This document shows, one piece after another, positions 43,344-51,643 of a stretch of 64,000 bases of DNA. The notes beneath the pieces were generated by a model. The model worked only from the letters and a program-made list of their open reading frames with translations. It searched no databases and had not been told where the DNA came from. Position 1 is the first letter of the stretch. Each line of letters begins with the position of its first letter. This stretch comes from Motiliproteus sp965230735 (lineage in GTDB: Bacteria > Pseudomonadota > Gammaproteobacteria > Pseudomonadales > Balneatricaceae), in the NCBI RefSeq assembly GCF_965230735.1, contig NZ_OZ246016.1, forward strand, positions 682,001 to 746,000, read 5' to 3'. A program made the position numbers and the translations under genes.

Positions 43344-44177
43344 ATGTATCCCAGGCTCAGGCTGTTGATCATTTTGGTGGCTTTGGTTCAGCTGTTCACA
43401 GCGATACCTGCGAGCGCTGATGAGCTCAGTCAGTCGGCATCAACCACTCACGAACTGGTCTTGGCGGCTGATCCCTGGTGCCCATACAACTGTGAACCGG
43501 GAGCTGAGTCTCCCGGTTTTATGGTGGAGCTGGCCAGGGCCGCGTTGGCTGAGGATGGAATCCATGTGCACTATCGAACGATGCCCTGGACCCGGGCGAT
43601 GCAACAAGCCAGGATTGGGGAGGTCGACGGAGTCATAGGCGCTGAGCGTTTCGAAGCCGAAGGTTTAGTCGTACCGCTTCGAGCTTTCGGGGTTAGTACC
43701 CAGGGGATAGCGTTAGGGCGCGATGATCCGATGCAGTGGCAGGGGACTGACTCAATCGGTGCACGTCGGGTCGCCTTTATCAGTGGTTACGACTATGCAG
43801 AGTCGGTGGCCGTGAAGGCGGCTGAATTGAATCCTGGCGCGACCATGATTGAGTTTACCGGTGATGATGCACTGGAGCGGATGTTGTTGTTGCTGGCCAG
43901 GCAGCGCGTTGATCTAGTGGTTGATGACCTCAATGTACTGCAGTACAAAGTTAAACAGTTGGGCCTGGAACTGCAGTTGCGGGTAGTTTCGACTGATGTT
44001 GTGGCACCGGTCTACATCTCGCTATCACCAAAACTCAAAGAGGCGGCGCTGATTGCTGACAAGCTTGATGCGGGGATTAAGCGGCTCAGAGAGTCTGGTG
44101 AATTCGAACGAATTCTTGCCCGTTATCGCATCCAGCCTTGGAAGATCGATCCGTCAGACCCAGAGCCTATCGATTAA
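43344..44177 (+). CDS. Family 3 extracellular solute-binding protein
   Basis: A 277-residue periplasmic binding protein of the amino-acid (SBP_bac_3) type. The signal peptide is MYPRLRLLIILVALVQLFTAIPASA. The first lobe has LVLAADPWCPYNCEPGAESPGFMVELARAAL and MPWTRAMQQARIGEVDGVIGA, as in other members. The ATG at 43344 has AGAGG 7 bases upstream. No permease or ATPase gene is next to it, so it may serve a remote transporter or act as a sensor-like protein. Two cysteines in WCPYNC could form a disulfide. Confidence 0.82.
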   Translation: MYPRLRLLIILVALVQLFTAIPASADELSQSASTTHELVLAADPWCPYNCEPGAESPGFMVELARAALAEDGIHVHYRTMPWTRAMQQARIGEVDGVIGAERFEAEGLVVPLRAFGVSTQGIALGRDDPMQWQGTDSIGARRVAFISGYDYAESVAVKAAELNPGATMIEFTGDDALERMLLLLARQRVDLVVDDLNVLQYKVKQLGLELQLRVVSTDVVAPVYISLSPKLKEAALIADKLDAGIKRLRESGEFERILARYRIQPWKIDPSDPEPID

Positions 44178-44190
44178 CATTCGGTGCTAG

Positions 44191-45138
44191 CTAGCTATCT
44201 AGACAGAACTGTCGGCGGTAGAACTGATCGGCGGTTTCGAACAGCAGGCCGTGGCGTTCTGCCAAACGTTGGTGATTGTGATCATAACCACCGCCGATCA
44301 TACAGGCGGTTGGCAGTGATTTCTTGGCCGCCCAGTCGAGCACCCGAAGGTCCCGATCTTTTACTCCTTGGTCGGTTAACTGCATCTGCCCCAGGCGATC
44401 ATCCTGGTGCACATCGGAACCTGCGTCGTAGATCAACAGATCAAATTGTCCCAGTTGCTCCAGTCGATCCAGCGTCTGATTCAGGGCTGCCATATAGGTC
44501 GCATCATCGGTGCCGGCGACCAGCGCAACATCCAGATCACTTCGTTGTTTCTCAAACGGGTAGTTGGTCTTGCCGTGGATAGAACAGGTAAAGACGCGTC
44601 GATCATCGGCAAGAATATGCGCCGTACCATCCCCTTGATGGACATCGCAATCGAGAATCAGAATCCGTTTTAGGCCGTCCTTATCCAGTAGGGTTCTGGC
44701 GGCCACCGCCATGTCGTTAAACACGCAGAAGCCATTACCATGATCGGCAAAGGCGTGATGAGTGCCCCCGGCAAGATGGCAGGCAAGGCCAAACCTCAGG
44801 GCCAAACGGCAGGTTTGAACCGAACCGCCAACGGCGGTCAGGGTGCGAGTCACCAACTGTTCCGACCAGACTAAACCGAGATGTTTCTGCTCTCGCTCTC
44901 CCATCAATCCCCGAACGAACCGGTCGATATAGGCCGGTTCATGGGCGAGCTGCAACCATTCGTGAGGACTCGGTGACGAGATATAGGTGTTGTAGCGGGT
45001 AGCGATCCCATTCCGACTAAGATGCTCATAGAGCAGCCGGTACTTAGCCATTGGGAAGCGATGTTTGGGGTCCCAGCGGATGCTGTAGTTGGGGCTGTAA
45101 ACCAGCGGTATCCCATGGTTGCTTCGGCTGTGTTTCAC
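44191..45138 (-). CDS. Histone-deacetylase-like hydrolase (arginase/deacetylase superfamily)
   Basis: Zinc-dependent deacetylase-fold enzyme, 315 residues. Motifs: GGTHHAFADHGNGFCVFNDMAVAA (catalytic His pair), ILILDCDVHQGDGTAHIL (zinc-binding Asp and His) and YDAGSDVHQDDRLGQ (second zinc Asp). Bacterial relatives deacetylate polyamines or acetoin-type substrates; the substrate here is unknown. In this frame the only start near the conserved N-terminus is GTG at 45138, inside a parS palindrome, with AAGG 6 bases upstream. Lies 12 bases downstream of gmhB. Confidence 0.88.
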   Translation of the reverse strand: MKHSRSNHGIPLVYSPNYSIRWDPKHRFPMAKYRLLYEHLSRNGIATRYNTYISSPSPHEWLQLAHEPAYIDRFVRGLMGEREQKHLGLVWSEQLVTRTLTAVGGSVQTCRLALRFGLACHLAGGTHHAFADHGNGFCVFNDMAVAARTLLDKDGLKRILILDCDVHQGDGTAHILADDRRVFTCSIHGKTNYPFEKQRSDLDVALVAGTDDATYMAALNQTLDRLEQLGQFDLLIYDAGSDVHQDDRLGQMQLTDQGVKDRDLRVLDWAAKKSLPTACMIGGGYDHNHQRLAERHGLLFETADQFYRRQFCLDS

Positions 45139-45146
45139 GTGAAACC
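45131..45146. other. parS: parS centromere site 3, overlapping a start codon
   Basis: TGTTTCACGTGAAACC with the core at 45132-45145. Read on the minus strand, its central GTG is the apparent start codon of the deacetylase-like gene. ParB bound here could affect that gene's expression. Confidence 0.92.
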
Positions 45147-45150
45147 TTGA

Positions 45151-45687
45151 TTAGTCCAGCAGCGCGTCGACCAGTGACTGTAGATCCTTGTGGATACTGA
45201 CGTCCTCGAGTCCTTCTCCTTTGTCCAGGGTCCGTTGACCCTTGCCGGTTAGGACCAATGCTGCGCGACAGCCGCAGGCTTGACCCGCTTGCAGGTCACG
45301 AAGACTGTCGCCGACCATCAGGGCTCCCTCGGCACTGACGCCAAGATGGCGTTCGATTTGGTGAATCAATCCCGGTAGCGGCTTACGGCAATCGCAGTGC
45401 TCTTCCGGGGTGTGGGGGCAATAGAAAATACTGGCTAGCTCTCCGCCGGCCGCCTCGATTAGGTCGATCATTTTAGCGTGCATGGCATCAAGATCAGACT
45501 GGCTAAAATAGCCCCGGCCGAGACCGGATTGGTTGGTGGCGACGGCGACCTGATAGCCGGCCTTGCAGAGTCTGGCAATCGCCTCGGCGCTGCCCGGAAT
45601 CGGGATCCACTCTTCAACCGACTTCACGTAGGCATCGGAGTCTTGGTTGATGACACCGTCTCGATCGAGGATAACGAGTTTGTTCAT
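45151..45687 (-). CDS. gmhB: D-glycero-beta-D-manno-heptose 1,7-bisphosphate 7-phosphatase
   Basis: LPS inner-core heptose pathway, HAD superfamily. 178 residues. Nucleophile motif ILDRDGVIN at the N-terminus, TNQSGLGRGYF, the zinc-binding cysteine cluster CPHTPEEHCDCRKPLPG, and GDSLRDLQAG. Twelve bases upstream of the deacetylase-like gene in the same direction. Confidence 0.94.
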   Translation of the reverse strand: MNKLVILDRDGVINQDSDAYVKSVEEWIPIPGSAEAIARLCKAGYQVAVATNQSGLGRGYFSQSDLDAMHAKMIDLIEAAGGELASIFYCPHTPEEHCDCRKPLPGLIHQIERHLGVSAEGALMVGDSLRDLQAGQACGCRAALVLTGKGQRTLDKGEGLEDVSIHKDLQSLVDALLD

Positions 45688-45766
45688 GCTGGTATTGGTC
45701 CTGTCTCGGGCTGTCGATCGCCGTCTGGATAAGTGGGTGGATGGCTATTATAGCGACAGCAGGCAT

Positions 45767-45797
45767 AAAAAAACCGGTGCGCTTAGGCACCGGTTTT
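45767..45797 (-). terminator. Terminator after glyS
   Basis: On the minus strand AAAACCGGTGC, loop of six, GCACCGGTTTTTTT. A GC-rich stem and seven T, 25 bases after the glyS stop. Confidence 0.93.
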
Positions 45798-45821
45798 GAT
45801 GGGCTGAGATTCGCTGCTGGA

Positions 45822-47873
45822 TTACAGCAGCGAGATATCCGCCACCAGCAGGAAGCGCTGGCGGAGCTGGTTCAACAGAGCGATCCGGTTGGCACGGACA
45901 GCTTCATCGTCGGCCATTACCATCACCTCATCGAAGAAACGGTCGACGCTGCTCTGCAGGGTAGACAGCTGCTCCAGAATGGCTTTGAAGTCGGCTTCTG
46001 CCTTAAGGGTTTCGATACGGCTGTTCAGACCGCTCAGATCGGCGTATAGCGCCTGTTCGGCGGCTTCGCTGAGCAGAGACTCATTGACGTCATTCGCGGC
46101 GTCAGCGTCCTGTTTGTCCAGGATGTTGGAGACCCGCTTGTTGGCAGCGGCCAGGGCATCGGCGCCGGCCAGGGTACGGAAGTGGTTGACCGCCTGTACC
46201 CGCTGATCAAACTCCAGCGGCTTGCTCGGGCGTAGTGCCATGACCGACAGGAACACCTCGGCCGGTACACCTTCATCGGCGTACCAGGCGCGGAAACGTT
46301 CCAGCATAAACTCCAGTACCCGCTGTTCCAGACCCTCACGGCCCGGCAGTGATGGGAAACGATCGGCGGCTTGAGCCAATAGCTCCAGCAGGTCCAGATC
46401 CAGCTTGTGCTCGACCAGAATACGTAGGGTGCCGATGGTGGCACGACGCAGTGCGAAGGGGTCCTTGCTGCCGGTGGGCGGCTGATTGATGCCAAACAGA
46501 CCGACCAGGGTGTCGAGTCGATCGGCCAGTGCCAGAGCGATACCGGTACGCGTCTGCGGCAGCTTGTCGCCAGCGAATTTGGGCAGGTACTGCTCGTTGA
46601 TCGCTTCGGCAACTTCGGTCGGCTCGCCGTCGTTGAGGGCGTAGTAGTAGCCCATCAGGCCCTGCAGATCGCTGAACTCCAACACCATTTCGGTGACCAG
46701 ATCGGTCTTGGCCAGCTGGGCGGCACGGGCGGCCCAGTCGCTGTTGCCGCCAATCTGATCGGCGATCACGGTGGCCAGGGCGCTGACCCGCTGAACCTTG
46801 TCGTAGACGGTACCCAGCTCGGCCTGGAATACGATCGGCTTGAGCTTCTCGATCCGAGATTCCAACGTCTGCTTCTTGTCGGTCTCGAAGAAGAAGGCGG
46901 CGTCGGCCAGACGCGGACGAATCACCTTCTCGTTACCGGCGATCACCTGCTGGGGGTCCTTGCTGATGATGTTCGACAGGGTGATGAAGTACGGCTGGAT
47001 CTGACCGTCGTTGTCGACCACATGGAAGTACTTCTGGTGCTCTTTCATCGACGAGATCAGCGCTTCGGCGGGGACTTCCAGGAAGCGTTCCTCGAATCGA
47101 CCTGCCAGCGCCACCGGCCATTCGACCAGCGCGGTAACTTCGTCCAGCAGAGCCGGATCGATCACCGCTTTGGCGCCCAGGTTGGCGGCGGTCAGTTCCA
47201 CCTGCTTGGCGATCATGGCGCGACGCTCATCGAAGTCGGCCATGACATGACCGGTATCCTGCAACAGTCCGGCGTACTCGGTCGGTGTCATCACTTCGAT
47301 CGGTTGGTTGTAATGGAAGCGATGGCCGTGGGTCTGACGACCCGCCTTGTGACCCAGAATCTCCGCATCGACCACTTCATCGCCCAGCAGCATCAGGCAC
47401 CAGTGAACCGGACGGACAAATTCGATCCGGCTGCTGCCCCAGCGCATCCGCTTCGGAATCGGCAGCTTGCTCAGCGACTGGCTGACAATCTCGGGCAACA
47501 GCGCGGTGGCGGGTTGACCGGCTTGCTCGGAGCGGAACAGGTAGTACTGGCCTTTATCGGTATCCAGGGTTTCCAGTTGATCGACGGACACACCGCAGGA
47601 GCGGGCAAAACCGGCGACGGCCTGTTCCGGGGCTTTAACGGACGGTCCACGCTTCTCGATCTTGCGATCTGCCTGGGCGGCGTCCAGCTCGGTAACCAAC
47701 ACCGCCAGACGGCGGGGGGAAGCGAACAGCTTGGTGCCCTGGTGCTTCAGACCGGCTTCCTTCAGGCCGGCTTCGATACCGGCGCCGAAGGCTTCGGAGA
47801 GTGATTTCAGTGCTTTCGGCGGCAGCTCTTCGGTACCGATCTCAACCAGAAAATCATGGCTCTGTGCAGACAT
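45822..47873 (-). CDS. glyS: Glycyl-tRNA synthetase beta subunit
   Basis: Beta subunit of the bacterial alpha2beta2 GlyRS. 683 residues with family starts DFLVEIGTEELPPKALKSL and conserved GSKDPFALRRATIGTLRIL. The ATG at 47873 overlaps the glyQ stop (TGATG) with GAGG before it; a GTG one codon earlier is possible. Coupled to glyQ. Confidence 0.97.
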   Translation of the reverse strand: MSAQSHDFLVEIGTEELPPKALKSLSEAFGAGIEAGLKEAGLKHQGTKLFASPRRLAVLVTELDAAQADRKIEKRGPSVKAPEQAVAGFARSCGVSVDQLETLDTDKGQYYLFRSEQAGQPATALLPEIVSQSLSKLPIPKRMRWGSSRIEFVRPVHWCLMLLGDEVVDAEILGHKAGRQTHGHRFHYNQPIEVMTPTEYAGLLQDTGHVMADFDERRAMIAKQVELTAANLGAKAVIDPALLDEVTALVEWPVALAGRFEERFLEVPAEALISSMKEHQKYFHVVDNDGQIQPYFITLSNIISKDPQQVIAGNEKVIRPRLADAAFFFETDKKQTLESRIEKLKPIVFQAELGTVYDKVQRVSALATVIADQIGGNSDWAARAAQLAKTDLVTEMVLEFSDLQGLMGYYYALNDGEPTEVAEAINEQYLPKFAGDKLPQTRTGIALALADRLDTLVGLFGINQPPTGSKDPFALRRATIGTLRILVEHKLDLDLLELLAQAADRFPSLPGREGLEQRVLEFMLERFRAWYADEGVPAEVFLSVMALRPSKPLEFDQRVQAVNHFRTLAGADALAAANKRVSNILDKQDADAANDVNESLLSEAAEQALYADLSGLNSRIETLKAEADFKAILEQLSTLQSSVDRFFDEVMVMADDEAVRANRIALLNQLRQRFLLVADISLL

Positions 47874-48820
47874 CACGCTTCCTCCCCTGCAGCCAGTAAC
47901 TCTTTACGCAGGGCTTCATCGGCCAGTGGGAAGCCTTTCTCCTTGCGGGTTTGGTAATAGGTTTCGCAGACCGCACGTGCCAGCGAGCGAACCCGCAGGA
48001 TGTAACGCTGACGCTCGGTAACCGAGATCGCATGACGGGCATCGAGCAGGTTGAAGGTGTGGGATGCCTTCATCACCATTTCGTAAGCCGGCAGTGCCAG
48101 CCCTTTTTCGACCAGGCGCTTGGACTCGCTTTCGTAGTTGTCGAAACACTGGAACAGGAAGTCGACATCGGCTTCTTCGAAGTTGTAGGTCGACATCTCC
48201 ACTTCATTCTGGTGGAACACGTCGCCGTAGGTCACCTTGCCTTGCGGGCCTTCGGTCCAGACCAGGTCATAGATGCTGTTGACGCCCTGCAGATACATGG
48301 CGATCCGCTCCAGACCGTAGGTGATTTCGCCGGTGACCGGGAAACACTCCAGTCCGCCGACCTGCTGGAAGTAGGTGAACTGGGTCACCTCCATACCGTT
48401 GAGCCAGACTTCCCAACCCAGGCCCCAGGCACCCAGGGTCGGGGATTCCCAGTTATCTTCGACAAAGCGGATATCGTGGATGGCCGGATCGATGCCCAGG
48501 GCCTTCAGTGAGTCGAGATAGAGCTGCTGGATGTTATCCGGGGACGGCTTCATCACGACCTGGAACTGGTAGTAGTGCTGCAGGCGGTTAGGGTTTTCGC
48601 CGTAACGGCCATCGGTCGGTCGACGGCAGGGTTGGACATAGGCGGCGTTCCAGTTTTCCGGGCCAACGGCACGCAGCGTTGTGGCCGGGTGGAAAGTCCC
48701 CGCACCCACTTCCATATCCAGCGGTTGGATGATCACGCAGCCCTGTTCGGCCCAGTACTGTTGCAGTGCCAGAATCAGTCCCTGAAAGGTACTGACATCG
48801 GCTTTCATCGTCTCACTCAC
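47873..48820 (-). CDS. glyQ: Glycyl-tRNA synthetase alpha subunit
   Basis: Catalytic class II synthetase subunit. 315 residues with TFQGLILALQQYWAEQGCVIIQPLDMEVGAGTFHPATTLRA, AYVQPCRRPTDGRYGENPNRLQHYYQFQVV and GWEVWLNGMEVTQFTYFQQVGG, all typical. Immediately upstream of glyS. Confidence 0.98.
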   Translation of the reverse strand: MSETMKADVSTFQGLILALQQYWAEQGCVIIQPLDMEVGAGTFHPATTLRAVGPENWNAAYVQPCRRPTDGRYGENPNRLQHYYQFQVVMKPSPDNIQQLYLDSLKALGIDPAIHDIRFVEDNWESPTLGAWGLGWEVWLNGMEVTQFTYFQQVGGLECFPVTGEITYGLERIAMYLQGVNSIYDLVWTEGPQGKVTYGDVFHQNEVEMSTYNFEEADVDFLFQCFDNYESESKRLVEKGLALPAYEMVMKASHTFNLLDARHAISVTERQRYILRVRSLARAVCETYYQTRKEKGFPLADEALRKELLAAGEEA

Positions 48821-49104
48821 GATTTGTTCACCACCTTGGTCGGTATTTGTACAGGTCAGGTCTGCAGGGTTTCAAACTTGTCCGGGTTGGACCCTGGTGA
48901 ATCCGGCTGCAGGCCCCGTCAATCAAAGCCCGGCATTATACATCAAGCGCTCACGAATAGGGTGCCCAATAGCGCTCTGAATCTGTGGGTAAGCTGTGAA
49001 CGGTTGTGGGTAAGTTGTGACTGTCGTCAAAAAAACCGGGTTTAGGCTGTTCGGCAGGCCACGACGGCGGTGCAGCAGCGGATGTAAAAAATCGGTTTGC
49101 TGGT
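48821..49104 (-). promoter_or_regulatory. glyQ upstream gap
   Basis: About 280 bases between the methyltransferase stop and glyQ. It contains the paired DnaA-box-like repeats listed separately. No T-box leader or tRNA-like structure recognised. Expected to hold the glyQS promoter. Confidence 0.4.
48984..49020. repeat. Two 16-bp direct repeats resembling DnaA boxes
   Basis: TGTGGGTAAGCTGTGA at 48984-48999 and TGTGGGTAAGTTGTGA at 49005-49020, one mismatch, 21 bases apart (two helical turns). On the minus strand each contains TTACCCACA, one mismatch from the DnaA box; the same variant occurs in the oriC candidate. Confidence 0.5.
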
Positions 49105-49707
49105 TCAGCGGGGACGGCGAGCGACCAGATAGGCTTGATTGCGCAGTCCCTGTTCCAGGTCGCCGCAGTCGCACTCTTCGCGATAGACCAGTGGCTGTAA
49201 CGGCGCGAACAGCCGCAGCAGCTCACCGGGCTGGAGCAGAAAATCCGGGTTGCTGGGACCACCCTGATGTACCTTGGCGAGGGTAAAGGTTTGGTAGAAC
49301 AGCAGGCCGCCGGGTTTGAGTGCCGCGCTGATGCTGGAGCACAACGCACGATCCAAGAAGGCGCTGACACAGATCAGGTCAAAACCGGCTACAGGCAAGG
49401 GTTGTTGTTCCAGATCGATGCAGCGTGCCTGCAACGGCAGTTGCTCGGCATCGGCGAAGTGCTGCAGCTTGGACATCGCCACATCGGACAGGTCCCAGGC
49501 CTGGGTCTGCAAACCGTGGCGGGCCAGTAACAGCGCGTTTCCCCCTAGGCCGGCGGCCAGCTCCAGAGCTGTTCCTTGGCTGGGCAGCAGGTGGCGGTTC
49601 TCGGTTAACACCTGGGCGGCCGAATTGGGTTGGTTCGAGGCGGCGTAGCGTCGATTCCACTTCAGCTGCTGGGTATTCTCAGTCTCAGCCACGACCGATA
49701 TCCCCAT
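49105..49707 (-). CDS. Class I SAM-dependent methyltransferase (TehB-like)
   Basis: A 200-residue methyltransferase. SAM motif ALELAAGLGGNALLLARHG (about residues 46-64), AWDLSDVAMSKL with its acidic residue, and DLICVSAFLDRALCSSI. Fold and length fit the small TehB or thiopurine-methyltransferase-like group; substrate unknown. Start uncertain: GTG 49716, ATG 49707 or GTG 49692. It overlaps the end of ybaK by about 23 bases, implying coupling. Confidence 0.75.
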   Translation of the reverse strand: MGISVVAETENTQQLKWNRRYAASNQPNSAAQVLTENRHLLPSQGTALELAAGLGGNALLLARHGLQTQAWDLSDVAMSKLQHFADAEQLPLQARCIDLEQQPLPVAGFDLICVSAFLDRALCSSISAALKPGGLLFYQTFTLAKVHQGGPSNPDFLLQPGELLRLFAPLQPLVYREECDCGDLEQGLRNQAYLVARRPR

Positions 49708-50161
49708 ATTGGCCACCGGTCAGTCGTAGCAGGTCGGTCGGTGCCAGTTCGATCTCCAGGCCCCGTTTGCCACCGCTGACGTGGATGGTTTCGAGTGACT
49801 CGGCGCTCTGGTCCAGGACCAGCGGCAGCCGTTTTTTCTGCCCCAACGGACTGATCCCGCCGAGCAGATAACCGGTAGCACGCTGTGCTTCGGTCGGATC
49901 GGCCATGGCGACTTTTTTACTTTTCAGGCAGGCCCCGATCGCTTTCAGATCGAGCGTGCCGGAAACCGGGACCACCCCGACCGCCAGCTTTTTCGGATTG
50001 CCGTCCAGGCTCACCAGCAGGGTCTTGAACACCCGTTGCGGATCGATCCCCAGCGCCTGAGCCGCTTCATCCCCGTAGGAGGCGGTGTTGGGGTCGTGTT
50101 GGTAGCTATGGGTGCGGAAGTTGATCTTGGCTTTCTTGGCGCAGTTGACGGCGGGAGTCAT
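49685..50161 (-). CDS. ybaK: Cys-tRNA(Pro)/Cys-tRNA(Cys) deacylase YbaK
   Basis: Trans-editing protein that hydrolyses mischarged Cys-tRNA(Pro). 158 residues. YbaK/EbsC motifs: FKTLLVSLDGNPKKLAVGVVP, the catalytic-lysine region around KSKKVAMADPTEAQRATGYLLGGISPLGQKKRLP, and the C-terminal HVSGGKRGLEIELAPTDLL. Transcribed with trkH/trkA upstream and the methyltransferase downstream. Confidence 0.94.
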   Translation of the reverse strand: MTPAVNCAKKAKINFRTHSYQHDPNTASYGDEAAQALGIDPQRVFKTLLVSLDGNPKKLAVGVVPVSGTLDLKAIGACLKSKKVAMADPTEAQRATGYLLGGISPLGQKKRLPLVLDQSAESLETIHVSGGKRGLEIELAPTDLLRLTGGQYGDIGRG

Positions 50162-50185
50162 GGAGGGTCTGCCTTTATCGAGGTG

Positions 50186-51634
50186 TCAGCGGCGCCAGAA
50201 CGCGGGGGTGAACAGCACCAGCAGGGTGAATACTTCGAGTCGGCCCAGCAGCATCGAGAAGCTCAGAATCCATTTGGCGCTGTCGCTCAGGTCGCCATAG
50301 TGGGCGGCAACGCCTCCCAGACCCGGACCCAGGTTGTTGAGGGTAGCGCCGACGGCGGTCCAGGCGGTGACCTGATCCAGTCCGGTTCCCAGCAGTGCGA
50401 TCAGCATGATCACGAACACGATCAGGTAGACCGAGAAGAATCCCCAGACCGCTTCGGCAACCCGGTCGGAGATGGCCCGGTTGCCCAGTTTGATCGGCAT
50501 CACGGCGCTGGGGTGCAGCAGCCGGGTGACTTCGCGCATCCCCTGTTTCAGGATGATCAGGATCCGGATCACCTTCATGCCGCCACCGGTCGAGCCGGCA
50601 CAGCCACCGGCAAAGGCGGCGATAAACAGCAGGAACGGCAGCATGGTCGGCCATTGGGCAAAGTCGGCGGTGGCATAGCCGGTGGTGGTGGCGATCGACA
50701 CCACCTCAAAAAGCGCATTACGGACCGCTTCGAGTCCTTCGATGGTGCCGGTTACATGCAGCACCAGGGCGCAGAAGGCGGTAATGCCCAGCAGCAGACT
50801 GACATAGAAACGGAACTCGGGATCCTGCCAGTAGTGGCTCAGGCTCTTCTGTTTCCAGGCGCTGAAGTGAAGTGCAAAGTTGACCGCCGAGATCACCATA
50901 AAGAAGATCGCCACTGCTTCGATCATCGGGTTGTCGAAGTAACCGATGCTGGCGTCGTGGGTCGAGAAGCCGCCGATCGCCACGGTGGAGAAGCTGTGAC
51001 AGATGGCATCGAACGCGCTCATGCCGGCGGCCCAGTAACCCAGTGCACAGGCGATGGTCAATGACAGGTAGATGTACCACAGCGCCTTGGCGGTTTCGGT
51101 GATCCTTGGGGTCAGCTTGGAATCTTTCACCGGTCCCGGGGTTTCGGCCCGGTACAGCTGCATCCCCCCGATTCCGAGCATCGGCAGAATCGCCACGGCC
51201 AGTACGATGATCCCCATGCCGCCGAACCACTGCAGCTGTTGGCGATACCACAGGATTGAGGCCGGTAGATGGTCGATGCCGGTGATCACGGTGGCACCGG
51301 TGGTGGTCAATCCGGACAGGGATTCGAACACCGCGTCGACCACCGACAGGTGTGGCGTTTCGGCCAGCATCAACGGAATCGAGCCGAACAGGCCCAGGAC
51401 GGTCCAGAACAGTACGGTGATCAGAAAGCCGTCGCGGGTACGCAGATCCTGGCGGACCCGGTAGACCGGCATCCAGGTAATCAAACCGGTGACAAAGGTG
51501 ATGCCGAACGCGATCAGGAAGGCGTTAACCGAGCCGTCATCGTACAGCAACGACACCAATGCCGGCGGCACCATACTGAAGCTGAATACCATCATCAGGA
51601 TGCCGAGGATGCGGAGAATCACACGGAAGTGCAT
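50186..51634 (-). CDS. trkH: Potassium uptake protein TrkH
   Basis: K+-translocating membrane subunit of the Trk system. 482 residues, about ten membrane helices. Selectivity-filter-like turns: GLTTTGATVITG and, later, AGGCAGSTGGGMKVIR and AVGATLNNLGPGLG. Ten bases downstream of trkA, so the two subunits are co-expressed. Confidence 0.95.
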   Translation of the reverse strand: MHFRVILRILGILMMVFSFSMVPPALVSLLYDDGSVNAFLIAFGITFVTGLITWMPVYRVRQDLRTRDGFLITVLFWTVLGLFGSIPLMLAETPHLSVVDAVFESLSGLTTTGATVITGIDHLPASILWYRQQLQWFGGMGIIVLAVAILPMLGIGGMQLYRAETPGPVKDSKLTPRITETAKALWYIYLSLTIACALGYWAAGMSAFDAICHSFSTVAIGGFSTHDASIGYFDNPMIEAVAIFFMVISAVNFALHFSAWKQKSLSHYWQDPEFRFYVSLLLGITAFCALVLHVTGTIEGLEAVRNALFEVVSIATTTGYATADFAQWPTMLPFLLFIAAFAGGCAGSTGGGMKVIRILIILKQGMREVTRLLHPSAVMPIKLGNRAISDRVAEAVWGFFSVYLIVFVIMLIALLGTGLDQVTAWTAVGATLNNLGPGLGGVAAHYGDLSDSAKWILSFSMLLGRLEVFTLLVLFTPAFWRR

Positions 51635-51643
51635 CGTCAGGTC

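Noticed and set aside
50036..51064. 342-codon plus-strand frame over ybaK/trkH
   Set aside because: His/Gln/Gly-rich artefact antisense to trkH, with no domain.
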